A DNA stretch of 64,000 bases from Candidatus Fimenecus excrementavium (GCA_018712805.1 DVGI01000013.1:24575-88574); one strand, 5' to 3'. Positions 29,798-38,279 are shown, counted from the first letter of the stretch. Notes: generated from the letters alone by a model not told the origin. Program-made: numbers and translations.

Positions 29798-30646
29798 ATG
29801 AAAACGCTTTACATTTCAGATTTGGACGGCACGCTTCTAAATAACAGCGGGCACATTTCGGAAAACAGCCTTGCGATTCTCAATCATCTTTCAGAAAAAG
29901 GGCTTTTATTTTCGATTGCAACCGCCCGCAGCATTATGACGGCGCCCGACCTTTTAGGTGAACTTCGGCTCAACGCGCCGATTGTATTGATGAACGGCGT
30001 GTTTTTGTTTGATTTGAAAGCAAACAAGGCGGTGCGCTATCACGAAATTGATGAAAAATCGCTTGATGCGGTGCTTTCCGTCTTTTCGGCACACAACAAA
30101 ACGCCGTTGCTGTTTTTGTTCGGCGACGACGGTTTGCTTTCGATTTTTTACACGGAGTTGAGGCTGAAAGTCCAGCAGGATTTTTACGCGCAGCGCGAAA
30201 AGAGCTTTGCCGGGCGGTTTCGGCGCGTGGAGCGTCTTTTTGTGCCGGCGCGTCAACACGCGGTGTATGTGAACCTTGTGGATTTATATGAAGAACTCGC
30301 GCCCGTTGCCGAAGCGCTGAAAGCTATTCCCGGCGTTGCATTTTCATTTTACAGCGACACCTATTCCCCTTACTGGTTTTTGGAAGTCTACGCCGCGAGC
30401 GCAAGCAAAGCGAACGGTGCGTTGGAAGTAAAAAAGATGACCGGCGCGGACCGCATTGCCGCGTTCGGTGACAATTTAAACGACCTGTCGCTGTTCGCCT
30501 GCGCCGACGAAACGTATGCCGTAGCGAACGCCGTGGACGAAGTCAAGCGATGCGCCACAGCCGTCATTCAAAGCAACGAGGAGGACGGCGTGGCGGCGTT
30601 TTTGCTGCAAAAATTCTCGGAAAAATCCATTGACAACGAGGGGTAA
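29798..30646 (+). CDS. Cof-type HAD-IIB family phosphatase
   Basis: The 282-residue protein has the HAD nucleophile motif SDLDGTLLN (residues 6-14), motif II in the SIATARS segment, and the C-terminal motif GDNLNDLSLF that binds Mg. Between them is the large type IIB cap. Such enzymes dephosphorylate sugar phosphates or flavin-related compounds; specificity cannot be read. The tRNA-Leu promoter begins inside its last codons. Confidence 0.92.
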   Translation: MKTLYISDLDGTLLNNSGHISENSLAILNHLSEKGLLFSIATARSIMTAPDLLGELRLNAPIVLMNGVFLFDLKANKAVRYHEIDEKSLDAVLSVFSAHNKTPLLFLFGDDGLLSIFYTELRLKVQQDFYAQREKSFAGRFRRVERLFVPARQHAVYVNLVDLYEELAPVAEALKAIPGVAFSFYSDTYSPYWFLEVYAASASKANGALEVKKMTGADRIAAFGDNLNDLSLFACADETYAVANAVDEVKRCATAVIQSNEEDGVAAFLLQKFSEKSIDNEG

Positions 30647-30660
30647 TCGTGGTATTATAT
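30632..30660 (+). promoter_or_regulatory. Promoter of tRNA-Leu
   Basis: TTGACA, 17-bp spacer, TATTAT. The -35 lies inside the 3' end of the HAD gene. The tRNA begins 40 bases after the -10. Confidence 0.7.
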
Positions 30661-30700
30661 TCAAGCGTTGAGCGCCGGAAGGCGTTCCGAAATTGAATAT

Positions 30701-30787
30701 GCGGATATGGCGGAATCGGCAGACGCGCTAGATTCAGGTTCTAGTCGGGGCAACTCGGTGGAGGTTCAAGTCCTCTTATCCGCACCA
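30701..30787 (+). tRNA. tRNA-Leu (anticodon CAG)
   Basis: The 87-base gene folds as a class II tRNA: acceptor GCGGATA/TATCCGC, D arm GGCGGAATCGGCAGACGC, anticodon stem CTAGA/TCTAG with loop TTCAGGT (CAG), long variable arm TCGGGGCAACTCGG, T arm GAGG-TTCAAGT-CCTC, discriminator A and encoded CCA (30785-30787). Its 3' end is the seed of the tandem repeat that follows. Confidence 0.97.
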
Positions 30788-30793
30788 AATCAG

Positions 30794-30819
30794 AAAGAGT
30801 CGCTTTGGCGGCTCTTTTT
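30794..30819 (+). terminator. Terminator of tRNA-Leu (unit 1)
   Basis: GAGTCGC pairs with GCGGCTC over TTTG and is followed by T5, seven bases after the CCA end. Confidence 0.8.
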
Positions 30820-30837
30820 GATTTTGCAAGTCATTTT

Positions 30838-30993
30838 AAGAGGACTTGAACCTGGGAAGGTTTCGGCGTTTGGAAAATGTGCCGGCGGCACATTTTCAGC
30901 CGGAAGCGCGAGGGCGGTACCGCACGCACAGCGTGGGGTGTCCCGAGCGGAAAGTCTGCAAGGCGAAGCCGCCGCAGACGGTCAAGTCCTCTT
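30838..30993. repeat. Inverted-repeat-bounded element, copy 1
   Basis: The 156-bp segment starts AAGAGGACTTGA and ends TCAAGTCCTCTT, a perfect 12-bp terminal inverted repeat derived from the tRNA T arm. Internally it has a GAAAATGTGCC/GGCACATTTTC palindrome and a GTCTGC/GCAGAC stem. Copy 2 lies at 31054-31208. Confidence 0.75.
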
Positions 30994-31009
30994 ATCCGCA
31001 CCAAATCAG

Positions 31010-31035
31010 AAAGAGTCGCTTTGGCGGCTCTTTTT
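31010..31035 (+). terminator. Second copy of the tRNA-Leu terminator (unit 2)
   Basis: Identical to the hairpin at 30794 and shifted by one repeat period. Confidence 0.75.
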
Positions 31036-31053
31036 GATTTTGCAAGTCATTTT

Positions 31054-31208
31054 AAGAGGACTTGAACCTGGAAGGTTTCGGCGTTTGGAAAATGTGCCGG
31101 CGGCACATTTTCAGCCGGAAGCGCGAGGGCGGTACCGCACGCAAAGCGTGGGGTGTCCCGAGCGGATAGTCTGCGAGGCAAAGCCGCCGCAGACGGTCAA
31201 GTCCTCTT
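31054..31208. repeat. Inverted-repeat-bounded element, copy 2
   Basis: Same 12-bp terminal inverted repeats and internal palindrome as copy 1, with a one-base deletion near the left end and a few substitutions (for example GCGGATAGTC for GCGGAAAGTC). Confidence 0.75.
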
Positions 31209-31216
31209 ATCCGCAC

Positions 31217-31254
31217 CAAAAAACAGTTCACACGTTTGTGTGGGCTGTTTTTTG
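31217..31254 (+). terminator. Distal terminator after the tRNA repeat
   Basis: AAAACAGTTCACAC pairs imperfectly with GTGTGGGCTGTTTT over GTTT and ends in a T-tract. It differs from the two hairpins inside the repeat. Confidence 0.75.
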
Positions 31255-31309
31255 TAAAAACGGTCTTACATTTATTTGTTATTTTTTTCACAATTTTTCG
31301 TTTTTACTA

Positions 31310-31338
31310 TTGCAAAATGGATTTTAATGGACTATAAT
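31310..31338 (+). promoter_or_regulatory. Promoter of the TetR operon
   Basis: TTGCAA, 17-bp spacer, TATAAT. Confidence 0.75.
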
Positions 31339-31344
31339 CAAAAT

Positions 31345-31358
31345 ATAACAAGTGTTAT
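31345..31358. promoter_or_regulatory. Probable TetR operator
   Basis: ATAACA-AG-TGTTAT is a perfect palindrome at about the transcription start, between the -10 and the tetR ribosome site. This is the usual place for an autoregulatory operator. Confidence 0.5.
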
Positions 31359-31373
31359 TTTATAGGAGCGAGT

Positions 31374-31964
31374 ATGTCGGCGAGAAAACGGATTTTTAAA
31401 GAGGACATTCTTTCTGCGGGCATTCGGGTGATTCAAAAACACGGCGCCGAGGCGCTCACCGTACGCAATATTGCCGGAGAGCTCGGCTGTTCGACGCAGC
31501 CGATTTATTCGGAATTTCGCAATTTAGACGCCTTGAAAGCAGCGCTTCTCCCCTACGCGGAAGAAAAATATTTGCGGTTTTCTTTCACAAACTATAAGTC
31601 GTTTGCGCTGGCGTTTTTGGAATTTGCCCAAACGCAAAAGGAACTGTTCAAATTTTTGTATTTGCGCAAGCGCAAAAACGGCGAAAAGATTATTGAAGAC
31701 GTAAACTACGATGCCACGGTTAAGCTTTTGTCTAAAAATTTGGAAATGACCGAGAAACAGGCGAAAGATATGCACCGTTGGATGCAATACTATTGTTATA
31801 CGCAGGGCGTTATGCTCGCGACCGATTACCGGGATTTGTCTTTACAGGAAATGGGCAAAGAGCTGACGGAGCTTTTCAGCATTATGCTTCGGCACTACAA
31901 AGCCGTCAAGAGTGAAGAAGAACTCCAAAATTGGCTCGAGAAAGCCCGAAACCTAATCATATAA
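31374..31964 (+). CDS. TetR/AcrR family transcriptional regulator
   Basis: The 196-residue protein has an N-terminal helix-turn-helix (ALTVRNIAGELGCSTQPIYSEFRNLDAL, residues about 25-52) and a helical ligand-binding C-terminal domain rich in aromatic residues. It probably represses its own promoter at the ATAACA-AG-TGTTAT palindrome and controls the two redox genes that follow: the next gene starts 11 bases after its stop. The ligand is unknown. Confidence 0.9.
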   Translation: MSARKRIFKEDILSAGIRVIQKHGAEALTVRNIAGELGCSTQPIYSEFRNLDALKAALLPYAEEKYLRFSFTNYKSFALAFLEFAQTQKELFKFLYLRKRKNGEKIIEDVNYDATVKLLSKNLEMTEKQAKDMHRWMQYYCYTQGVMLATDYRDLSLQEMGKELTELFSIMLRHYKAVKSEEELQNWLEKARNLII

Positions 31965-31975
31965 GGAGGATTTTT

Positions 31976-33532
31976 ATGAACAGAGAAGCAGCAAAATCCT
32001 ATGACGTCGTTGTCATAGGCGCCGGCAACGGCGGACTGGCTGCGGCGATTCGCGTTTTGCAGGGCGGTTTTTCCTGCTTACTTTTGGAAAAGCACAACCT
32101 GCCGGGCGGTTTTGCCACCAGCTTTAAACGAGGCAGATTTGAATTTGAAGCGAGCCTGCACGAACTCAACGACTTTGGTTCGCCGCAGGAACCGGGCGAA
32201 ATCCGCACACTGTTCCGCGACCTCGGCGTGGAGGACAAAATCGACTGGCTGCGCATTCCCGAAGCCTATCACCTGATTACGACCGACAAGAAATATGACT
32301 GCGAAATGCCGTTCGGCGTGGACGCTTTCATCAACAAAATGGAAGAATACTGCCCCGGCTCGAGAAAATCCGTTACGGAATTTTTCGAGCTTTGCAACGA
32401 AGTGCGCGCCGCGCAGGACTATTCTAACAAAGTCAACGGGAACACGGATTCCGACTATATGAAATCCCACTTCCCGAACTTTATTAAAGCCGGCAGCTAT
32501 TCTGTAAACGAAGTGCTCGACGCTTTGCACATGCCGAAAAAGGCGCAGGATATTCTCAACGCCTACTGGTGCTATCTCGGCGTAGACTGCGACCGCATGA
32601 GCTTTTTGCACTACGGTTCTATGGTCATCCGCTACATTACGCGCGACGCATGGATGCCGAAAATGCGTTCGCACGAGATAAGCCTTGCGTTTGACGCGCG
32701 TATCCGCGAACTCGGCGGCGACATTTGGTATCAGTCGGAAGCTTCGGAAATTCGCACCGACGACCAGAACAACATTGTTGGCGTGGTGCTGACAGACGGC
32801 ACGCTGATTAAAACCAACCATGTGATTGCGGACTGCTCACCGCACACGGTATTCGGCAAAATGATGGACAAGAAATCCGTTTCGGAAAAAGTTGTCCGCG
32901 CCACCAACGCGCGTACCTTTGCCGGCCGCGGCTTCAGTTTGTTCTTAGGTCTTAACAAGACCGCCGAAGAGTTGGGGATTAAGAGCCACAACTATTTCAT
33001 TTATGACACGGCGGACACCGTGAAACAATATGAAATGATGAAAAAGCTGGAGACCAACCACGTGCAGGCGACCGTTTGCTTAAATAACGCCTTCCCCGGC
33101 TGCTCGCCGGAGGGCACCTGCATGATGTATTTCACCACCCTTATTATGTCGGACGACTGGGGCAATGTGACGGAAACCGATTACTTTAAAGCAAAAGACC
33201 GCATTGCCGACGACATGATTCGCGTATTCGAGCGCGAAACCGGCTGCCAGATTCGCGACGCGATTGAAGAAATCAGCGTTGCCTCCCCCACCACCTATGC
33301 GCGTTACTGCGGTCACCCGCAGGGCGTCATTTACGGCTATGAGGCGGCCGATTGGGACAGCCTGATGCCCAGAATGATGATGCTCAAAGAAGACGCGGAG
33401 CTCTTCCCGGGGCTTCGGTTTGCCGGCGGTTACGCAATGCGCGCCAGCGGCTATTCGAGCGCTTATGTTTCGGGCGACCTGTCCGGCAGACAGACCGTCG
33501 GTGATTTGAAAAAGGAGGCTGAGGCAAAATGA
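31976..33532 (+). CDS. CrtI/phytoene desaturase-like NAD(P)/FAD-dependent oxidoreductase
   Basis: The 518-residue flavoprotein begins with an FAD-binding dinucleotide motif (VVVIGAGNGGLAAAIRVL) followed by LLLEKHNLPGGFATSF, as in phytoene desaturases and retinol saturases. The C-terminal GYAMRASGYSSAYVSG completes the FAD site. No carotenoid synthesis genes are nearby, so the substrate is more likely some other hydrophobic or unsaturated compound. AAGGAGGA at 31963-31970 fixes the start. It overlaps the reductase gene by ATGA, suggesting the reductase feeds it electrons. Confidence 0.88.
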   Translation: MNREAAKSYDVVVIGAGNGGLAAAIRVLQGGFSCLLLEKHNLPGGFATSFKRGRFEFEASLHELNDFGSPQEPGEIRTLFRDLGVEDKIDWLRIPEAYHLITTDKKYDCEMPFGVDAFINKMEEYCPGSRKSVTEFFELCNEVRAAQDYSNKVNGNTDSDYMKSHFPNFIKAGSYSVNEVLDALHMPKKAQDILNAYWCYLGVDCDRMSFLHYGSMVIRYITRDAWMPKMRSHEISLAFDARIRELGGDIWYQSEASEIRTDDQNNIVGVVLTDGTLIKTNHVIADCSPHTVFGKMMDKKSVSEKVVRATNARTFAGRGFSLFLGLNKTAEELGIKSHNYFIYDTADTVKQYEMMKKLETNHVQATVCLNNAFPGCSPEGTCMMYFTTLIMSDDWGNVTETDYFKAKDRIADDMIRVFERETGCQIRDAIEEISVASPTTYARYCGHPQGVIYGYEAADWDSLMPRMMMLKEDAELFPGLRFAGGYAMRASGYSSAYVSGDLSGRQTVGDLKKEAEAK

Positions 33533-34689
33533 AATTCAAAAAACAGATTTTCGGCTTCATGGATATGCTTCGGTTCACAAAGCTTGTTCCGAACCGCCGC
33601 GAGGCGCTTGCCAACGGCGCAGACATTACTTTACCCAAAGAATACCGCACCAACCGGCTTGCAGAACGTCTGCACCCCGGCTACATGCAGGTAGAACTTA
33701 CAGAAGTGCGTGAACTCACCCCCAACATGCACGCACTCACGTTCCGCCGCACAGACGCAGACGCGTTTCCGTTTTTCCGCGCGGGGCAATATGTTTCCCT
33801 GCAAGGGAAAGTCGGCGACAGCCTTGTCAGCCGCCCGTACTCCATTGCTTCGAGCCCCAGAGAAGCGCTCGAAAACAAGCTGACCCTCGGCATTGAAGAC
33901 GCCGGATTCTTCTCAAAGTTTTTGTGCCACGAAGCAAAGCCCGGCGACACCTTTGTGATGGCTGAACCGACCGGGGAATTTCACTATGAAACTCTGCGCG
34001 ACAAAAAGCAGATTGTCTGCATTGCCGGCGGCAGCGGCATCACGCCGTGCCTTTCGATGGCGAAAAGCCGGTTTGAAGGCGACGAAGACTATGAGATGAC
34101 TCTGTTCTACGGCGTTCGCGACCGGGCACACATTGCGTTCCGTGAGGAACTGGAAGCGCTTGCCGCTAAAGGGCTTAAAATCGTTTATGTGCTCAGCGAC
34201 GAAGAAGCGGAAGGCTATGAACACGGCTTTGTTTCCGCCGCGCTGTTGGAAAAATATGTCGATGTGCATAATGTTTCTTTCTTCCTTTGCGGTCCGCAGG
34301 CGATGTATAAATTCGTGCTCGGCGAGCTTTCGAAATACAACCTGCCGATTAAGGCGGTTCGCAAGGACGCAACCTGCTGCGGCGACCTTGCCATTGACAA
34401 CCCCAAAACCTATACCCTCACTGTGCATATGCGCGACCAAGTTTTCACCATTCCGGCAAAAGAGAATGAGACGCTGCTCGTCGCCATGGAGCGTGCAGGT
34501 TTGAACGCACCGAACAAGTGCCGTGCGGGCGGCTGCGGCTATTGCCACAGCAAGTGGTTGAACGGCGAATTTAAAATTGCGGACGGGCGTGACGGCCGCA
34601 GAGAAGCCGACCGCAAATTCGGTTTCATTCACCCGTGCGTGACCTATCCGTTAAGCGATTTGGAAATTGACGTTCCGGTTGCCTATTAA
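33529..34689 (+). CDS. Ferredoxin reductase with plant-type 2Fe-2S domain
   Basis: The 386-residue protein carries an FNR-like FAD domain (RPYSIASSP), an NAD(P) domain (GGSGITPCLSM; FLCGPQAMYKFV) and a C-terminal 2Fe-2S ferredoxin domain with CRAGGCGYC and a distal Cys in HPC. About 50 N-terminal residues precede the FAD domain. The order FAD-NAD-2Fe-2S matches reductases of oxygenases and some anaerobic redox enzymes. Translationally coupled (ATGA) to the CrtI-like enzyme; it most likely reduces that partner from NAD(P)H. Confidence 0.9.
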   Translation: MKFKKQIFGFMDMLRFTKLVPNRREALANGADITLPKEYRTNRLAERLHPGYMQVELTEVRELTPNMHALTFRRTDADAFPFFRAGQYVSLQGKVGDSLVSRPYSIASSPREALENKLTLGIEDAGFFSKFLCHEAKPGDTFVMAEPTGEFHYETLRDKKQIVCIAGGSGITPCLSMAKSRFEGDEDYEMTLFYGVRDRAHIAFREELEALAAKGLKIVYVLSDEEAEGYEHGFVSAALLEKYVDVHNVSFFLCGPQAMYKFVLGELSKYNLPIKAVRKDATCCGDLAIDNPKTYTLTVHMRDQVFTIPAKENETLLVAMERAGLNAPNKCRAGGCGYCHSKWLNGEFKIADGRDGRREADRKFGFIHPCVTYPLSDLEIDVPVAY

Positions 34690-34702
34690 GCTTTAAAAAT
34701 TT

Positions 34703-34741
34703 AAAACGGCTGTTTTCCCTTTCGGGAAAGCGGCCGTTTTG
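34703..34741 (+). terminator. Terminator after the redox operon
   Basis: AAAACGGCTGTTTTCCC pairs with GGGAAAGCGGCCGTTTT over TTTC. Confidence 0.85.
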
Positions 34742-34769
34742 TTTTATTTAGATATCTCGTTTCGGCGGT

Positions 34770-35435
34770 TCACCGTTCGGTTTGCTCGCGTTTTTTCTCG
34801 CGAAAGGTTTTGCCGTAATATTTTAACAAAAGCCGTTCGGTTTGGCGCGTGCAAAGCCCGATTTTTTCGGAAAGCGCTTTTAGTGTCAAATCTTTTTCAT
34901 ATAAAAATGCATTTTCAATTAACAAAAAGCGTTTGTCGTTAATCGTTGCGGGTTCCGCGCGTTCCGTGAAATCCTCCGGCAGAAAACAGCGTGTGATTTT
35001 TGTGAGCAGTTGCATAAGTCCCCCGGCAACCGCGCTTTTGTAATCGGGCTGTTTTTCGCGGTATTCTTGTAAAATTTCTTTCGCAAGCGTGGCGTCAAAA
35101 TTTTCTGAGAACCAAAAGCCGGTGTTTAAAAACAGCGACGCAAAGGCATTTTTCGCCGGCGCGTCATTTTTTTGAAGATAAATAAAAATGTCCTGCACCG
35201 GGTCTTGCGGGTCGGTCGTTTGGGCGTGGTGGACATGGGGGCCTGTAATAAAAAAATCGCCGGCTTTTAAAGCGTAAGTGCCGGTATCGGTTTCAAGCGT
35301 CCCCCGCCCGCCTAAGATAAAATGCAATTCATAGCTGTTTTTAGAGTGGGCGTGCCGGCCGATATTATAAAGCAGCGTGCCGCCGCCCACCTCCGCCACG
35401 GAAAAACGGGTTTGGTTCCAAACAAAATCAAGCAT
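34770..35435 (-). CDS. AraC family regulator with cupin sensor
   Basis: The 221-residue protein has an N-terminal cupin (HSKNSYELHFILGGRG...HVHHAQTTD) and a C-terminal AraC helix-turn-helix (LTLKALSEKIGLCTRQTERLLLKYYGKTF). Only about one and a half HTH units are evident before the basic C-terminal tail. ATG at 35435 is chosen because TGGTGA lies 5 bases upstream and the family begins at this point. Divergent from the GH95 gene with a shared long palindrome, so it is the likely activator of that gene in response to a sugar. Confidence 0.85.
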   Translation of the reverse strand: MLDFVWNQTRFSVAEVGGGTLLYNIGRHAHSKNSYELHFILGGRGTLETDTGTYALKAGDFFITGPHVHHAQTTDPQDPVQDIFIYLQKNDAPAKNAFASLFLNTGFWFSENFDATLAKEILQEYREKQPDYKSAVAGGLMQLLTKITRCFLPEDFTERAEPATINDKRFLLIENAFLYEKDLTLKALSEKIGLCTRQTERLLLKYYGKTFREKKREQTER

Positions 35436-35450
35436 TGTATCACCACAAGA

Positions 35451-35480
35451 AGCATACCACAAAATACGACATATAGTCAA
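35451..35480 (-). promoter_or_regulatory. Promoter of the AraC-type regulator
   Basis: Minus strand TTGACT, 18-bp spacer, TATGCT. Confidence 0.55.
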
Positions 35481-35497
35481 CAAGAATGTCGCATTTT
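35461..35497. promoter_or_regulatory. Probable regulator binding site between the AraC and GH95 genes
   Basis: AAAATACGACAT, 13 bases, ATGTCGCATTTT: an inverted repeat with 11 of 12 matching positions. The right arm (35486-35497) covers where the -35 of the GH95 promoter should be (TACAAT at 35515-35520), and the region between arms holds the -35 of the regulator gene. Confidence 0.6.
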
Positions 35498-35548
35498 AAA
35501 GCTTTGAAGTGTGCTACAATAAAGCTAACCTTAGAAAGGGGTGGTTTC

Positions 35549-38224
35549 ATGCAAAAGTTTAAAAAGCTGATTTGCGCCGCGCTTGCCGGCTGTCTGCTTG
35601 TGCCGCTGGCTTCCTGCGGCACCGAAAAAGCCGACGTCAGCGACATTTTTGACAGCAACGAAAAAATTTCCTATTGCACGACTTATAGCGAGCTCTCAGA
35701 GACCAAGACCAACAAGACAAAGACTTGGCGGCAGGGCATGATTTCGGGCAACGGGCAGCAAGGGGTGATTACCAGCGGTTCGCCTTACAGCGACACACTG
35801 ATTTATCAAAATATGCACTTTATTTTGCCGAACCAGAACGCCCGCACCTGCCCCGACACATCCGATGAACTCGAAACGGTCAAGCAGAGCATTGTAGAGG
35901 GCAAAGACATTGTAGACGACGCAAGCTATGATGACGTTTACAGCTTCCACCCGGGCGGCGCGCTTCGCATTAAACAGGAAAAGCAGCGTGAATCCGATTA
36001 TGTGCGTTACACGGATTACGAAACCGCTGAAGTCGGCGTGCGCTATACCGACAAAAACGGCACCTGGACGCGCGCAACCTTTACTTCCCAGGCGGACGGT
36101 GTGACCATTACCAAAATCGGTTCTTCTTCGACCGGCAGCAAGGTAAATGTAACTTTGTCGTATGACGACATTTCTACATTTGCGAACTACGGCGACGGCA
36201 AAGAAGTCGATTTGCAGTATAAAAAGCTTGCAAACGGTGACCAAAACACCTTAGCGTTCATCGCACACTACCCCGATTATGAAAACAGCGAACTGCGTTA
36301 CGGCGGTTACGCGACGCTGACCTATGTTGTCTGTGAAAACGGCTTAAAACAGGTTATCGAAGACGAAGAAATACCCGAAGACGAGCAATTTGTCGGTACA
36401 ACAGACCCGCAAATTTATATCACGGGTGCAGACAACGTATATTTGATTACGGTTTCCGACCGCACGTATGACATGGGCGCTTACAGCGATTTTGCCGCGC
36501 AGACGAATTATAAGCTGATTGACACGCTCACAGAAAAGGCAAAATCGGTTTATGAGAAATACGCCTCGGACGGGAAATTTAGCTATGATGCGGCGAAAGA
36601 AGCGCACCTCAAAATTTATCAGCCGCTGTTTGATGCGGTGACGCTCACACTCGGCAACGGCACAACGGACGAAAGCAACGAAGCCGTTATCAGTGGGCAG
36701 CGCCGCAAGAAAGAAATTAAAAGCGACCTTGCGCAGCGTGCCTATTATGCGGGCCGTTACGCGGCGCTTTGCAGTTCCGGCTATTCCACAAGCCGCCTTT
36801 ACGGCATGTGGATCGGCGAATGGAACGCGGGCTGGGGCAGCAAATACACCATGGACGCGAACGTAAACCTGCAAACCTCGGCGCTCAACACCGAAAATAT
36901 CAGCATTGCGCCCGTCGGCTATGCCTGCTTTATTTTGCGGCAGGTGCCGGATTGGGAAGAGAACGCATTGGCAACGCACGGTTACACAGACGCGATTCAA
37001 GCGCCGGTCAACACTGACGGCGACAAAGCGGTCATTACCGAAACCTGTTACCCCTATCCGTTCCGCTATTGGAATGCGGGCACAAGCTGGATGCTTCTGC
37101 CGCTTTACGAAACCTTACAGACATACGGCGACATTCAAATTCCGATTAACGGCGAATATGACCTTGACAAGCTGAAATCGGTTTTGTCGCTTACTGAAGA
37201 AGATTTGACCGACGCGGATATTGCCGCTTTGAAGGCGCGCGGATATTTGAAACTCGAAGAGGACATTCTCCTCCCCCTACTTACGAAATCCGCGAACTAC
37301 TGGCGGCAGATGCTCACGCCCGAATATTACACGGACGCGTCCGGCGGGATTCATTACACCCCCGGCAAACAGGCGCTCGCGGACGGCGAATCCTATTGCA
37401 TTTTGCCGAGCTACTCGCCCGAAAACAACCCGGCAAACTACCCGAGCCCGTCGGTTGCGAACACCGCGATTGACATTGCCGCTTGCAGAAGCAACCTTGA
37501 AATGCTCATAGAAGTACAGAAAGCGGTTTTGCCGAATTCGGACACCTCCGAGTGGGAAGAAATGCTTGAAAATCTTCCGCCGTATCTTTACGACGAAACC
37601 GGCGCGCTCAAGGAATTTGCCTGTACCGCATTTGAAGAAAACAACGAACACCGGCATTTAAGCCACCTGTACTGCGCTTGGCCGCTTACCGAGACGCAGG
37701 ATAACCCGGAACTGGTGAAAGCCTGTGAACAGGCAATCGCCAACCGCGAAAGCGAAAACGAAGCGAGCCACGCGCTTGTGCACCGTTCGCTGATTGCCGC
37801 GCGGCTTAAAGACCATGACAGCCTCACCGACGCGCTTCTTAACTTGATGAACCACAAGATTTATTACAATTCACTGATGACCAACCACGACTATGACCGC
37901 GGCAGCTGTTACTGCACAGACTTTGCGATTGGTTACACCGGCATCATCAACGAAAGCCTTGTGTATTCCGCGCCCGGCGAAATTGAAATTTTGCCCGCGC
38001 TTCCGACCAGCGGCTTTGAAAGCGGGTCGATGAAAGGCCTTCGCGCACGCTCCCAGGCGCTCGTGCAAGACCTCACTTGGGATACGCAGGCGAAAACCGC
38101 TTCGGTGACCATTCAGTCTGACATTGCGCAGACGATTGAAGTCTCGTGCGGGCTCGGCGGCGAAGCAAAGAGCGTGACCTTACAGCCCGGCGAAACGACG
38201 ACCGTGGAATTTGCGCTCAGCTAA
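35549..38224 (+). CDS. Secreted GH95-family glycosidase (alpha-L-fucosidase-like), lipoprotein
   Basis: The 891-residue protein has a lipoprotein signal (lipobox LASC) and the GH95 layout: N-terminal beta domain (KTWRQGMISGNGQQGVITSG), an alpha/alpha barrel with WIGEWNAGWGSKYTMDANVN, the EHRHLSHLY motif around residue 700, and a C-terminal domain. GH95 enzymes cleave alpha-1,2-fucose or alpha-galactose from host or plant glycans, so the product acts outside the cell. GAAAGGGG precedes the ATG. It lacks a strong -35, consistent with dependence on the divergent AraC regulator. Confidence 0.85.
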   Translation: MQKFKKLICAALAGCLLVPLASCGTEKADVSDIFDSNEKISYCTTYSELSETKTNKTKTWRQGMISGNGQQGVITSGSPYSDTLIYQNMHFILPNQNARTCPDTSDELETVKQSIVEGKDIVDDASYDDVYSFHPGGALRIKQEKQRESDYVRYTDYETAEVGVRYTDKNGTWTRATFTSQADGVTITKIGSSSTGSKVNVTLSYDDISTFANYGDGKEVDLQYKKLANGDQNTLAFIAHYPDYENSELRYGGYATLTYVVCENGLKQVIEDEEIPEDEQFVGTTDPQIYITGADNVYLITVSDRTYDMGAYSDFAAQTNYKLIDTLTEKAKSVYEKYASDGKFSYDAAKEAHLKIYQPLFDAVTLTLGNGTTDESNEAVISGQRRKKEIKSDLAQRAYYAGRYAALCSSGYSTSRLYGMWIGEWNAGWGSKYTMDANVNLQTSALNTENISIAPVGYACFILRQVPDWEENALATHGYTDAIQAPVNTDGDKAVITETCYPYPFRYWNAGTSWMLLPLYETLQTYGDIQIPINGEYDLDKLKSVLSLTEEDLTDADIAALKARGYLKLEEDILLPLLTKSANYWRQMLTPEYYTDASGGIHYTPGKQALADGESYCILPSYSPENNPANYPSPSVANTAIDIAACRSNLEMLIEVQKAVLPNSDTSEWEEMLENLPPYLYDETGALKEFACTAFEENNEHRHLSHLYCAWPLTETQDNPELVKACEQAIANRESENEASHALVHRSLIAARLKDHDSLTDALLNLMNHKIYYNSLMTNHDYDRGSCYCTDFAIGYTGIINESLVYSAPGEIEILPALPTSGFESGSMKGLRARSQALVQDLTWDTQAKTASVTIQSDIAQTIEVSCGLGGEAKSVTLQPGETTTVEFALS

Positions 38225-38245
38225 GTGAAAAACAACCCAAACAAA

Positions 38246-38277
38246 AACAGGACTGTGTAAGCAGTCCTGTTTTTTTT
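38246..38277. terminator. Terminator between convergent GH95 and antiporter genes
   Basis: AAAACAGGACTG pairs with CAGTCCTGTTTT and T8 follows on plus. Confidence 0.85.
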
Positions 38278-38279
38278 GC

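Larger units (their letters stand above)
30767..31216 (+). repeat. Tandem repeat built on the tRNA-Leu 3' end (about 2.1 copies of a 215/216-bp unit)
   Basis: The T-arm and acceptor end of tRNA-Leu (CAAGTCCTCTTATCCGCACC) recurs at 30767, 30983 and 31198. Each full unit holds that tRNA end, a terminator hairpin, an inverted copy of the T arm (AAGAGGACTTGAACC at 30838 and 31054), a palindrome AAAATGTGCC-GGC-GGCACATTTT, and a GTCTGC/GCAGAC stem. Units differ by a few bases and one indel. No reading frame with a ribosome site is present, so this fills the 585-base gap before the TetR gene. Confidence 0.9.

Noticed and set aside
30900..30940. T-box-like segment GGCGGTACCGC in the tRNA repeat
   Set aside because: It resembles the T-box antiterminator core, but there is no stem I, no terminator pairing and no aminoacyl-tRNA synthetase gene downstream.
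30668..31327. Long plus-strand frames across tRNA-Leu and the tandem repeat
   Set aside because: They translate the tRNA and its repeated terminators. The frames exist because the repeat units preserve them, and none has a ribosome site.
31976..34689. Carotenoid synthesis operon
   Set aside because: Only the desaturase-like flavoprotein is present; phytoene synthase and other crt genes are missing and the partner reductase does not belong to that pathway.
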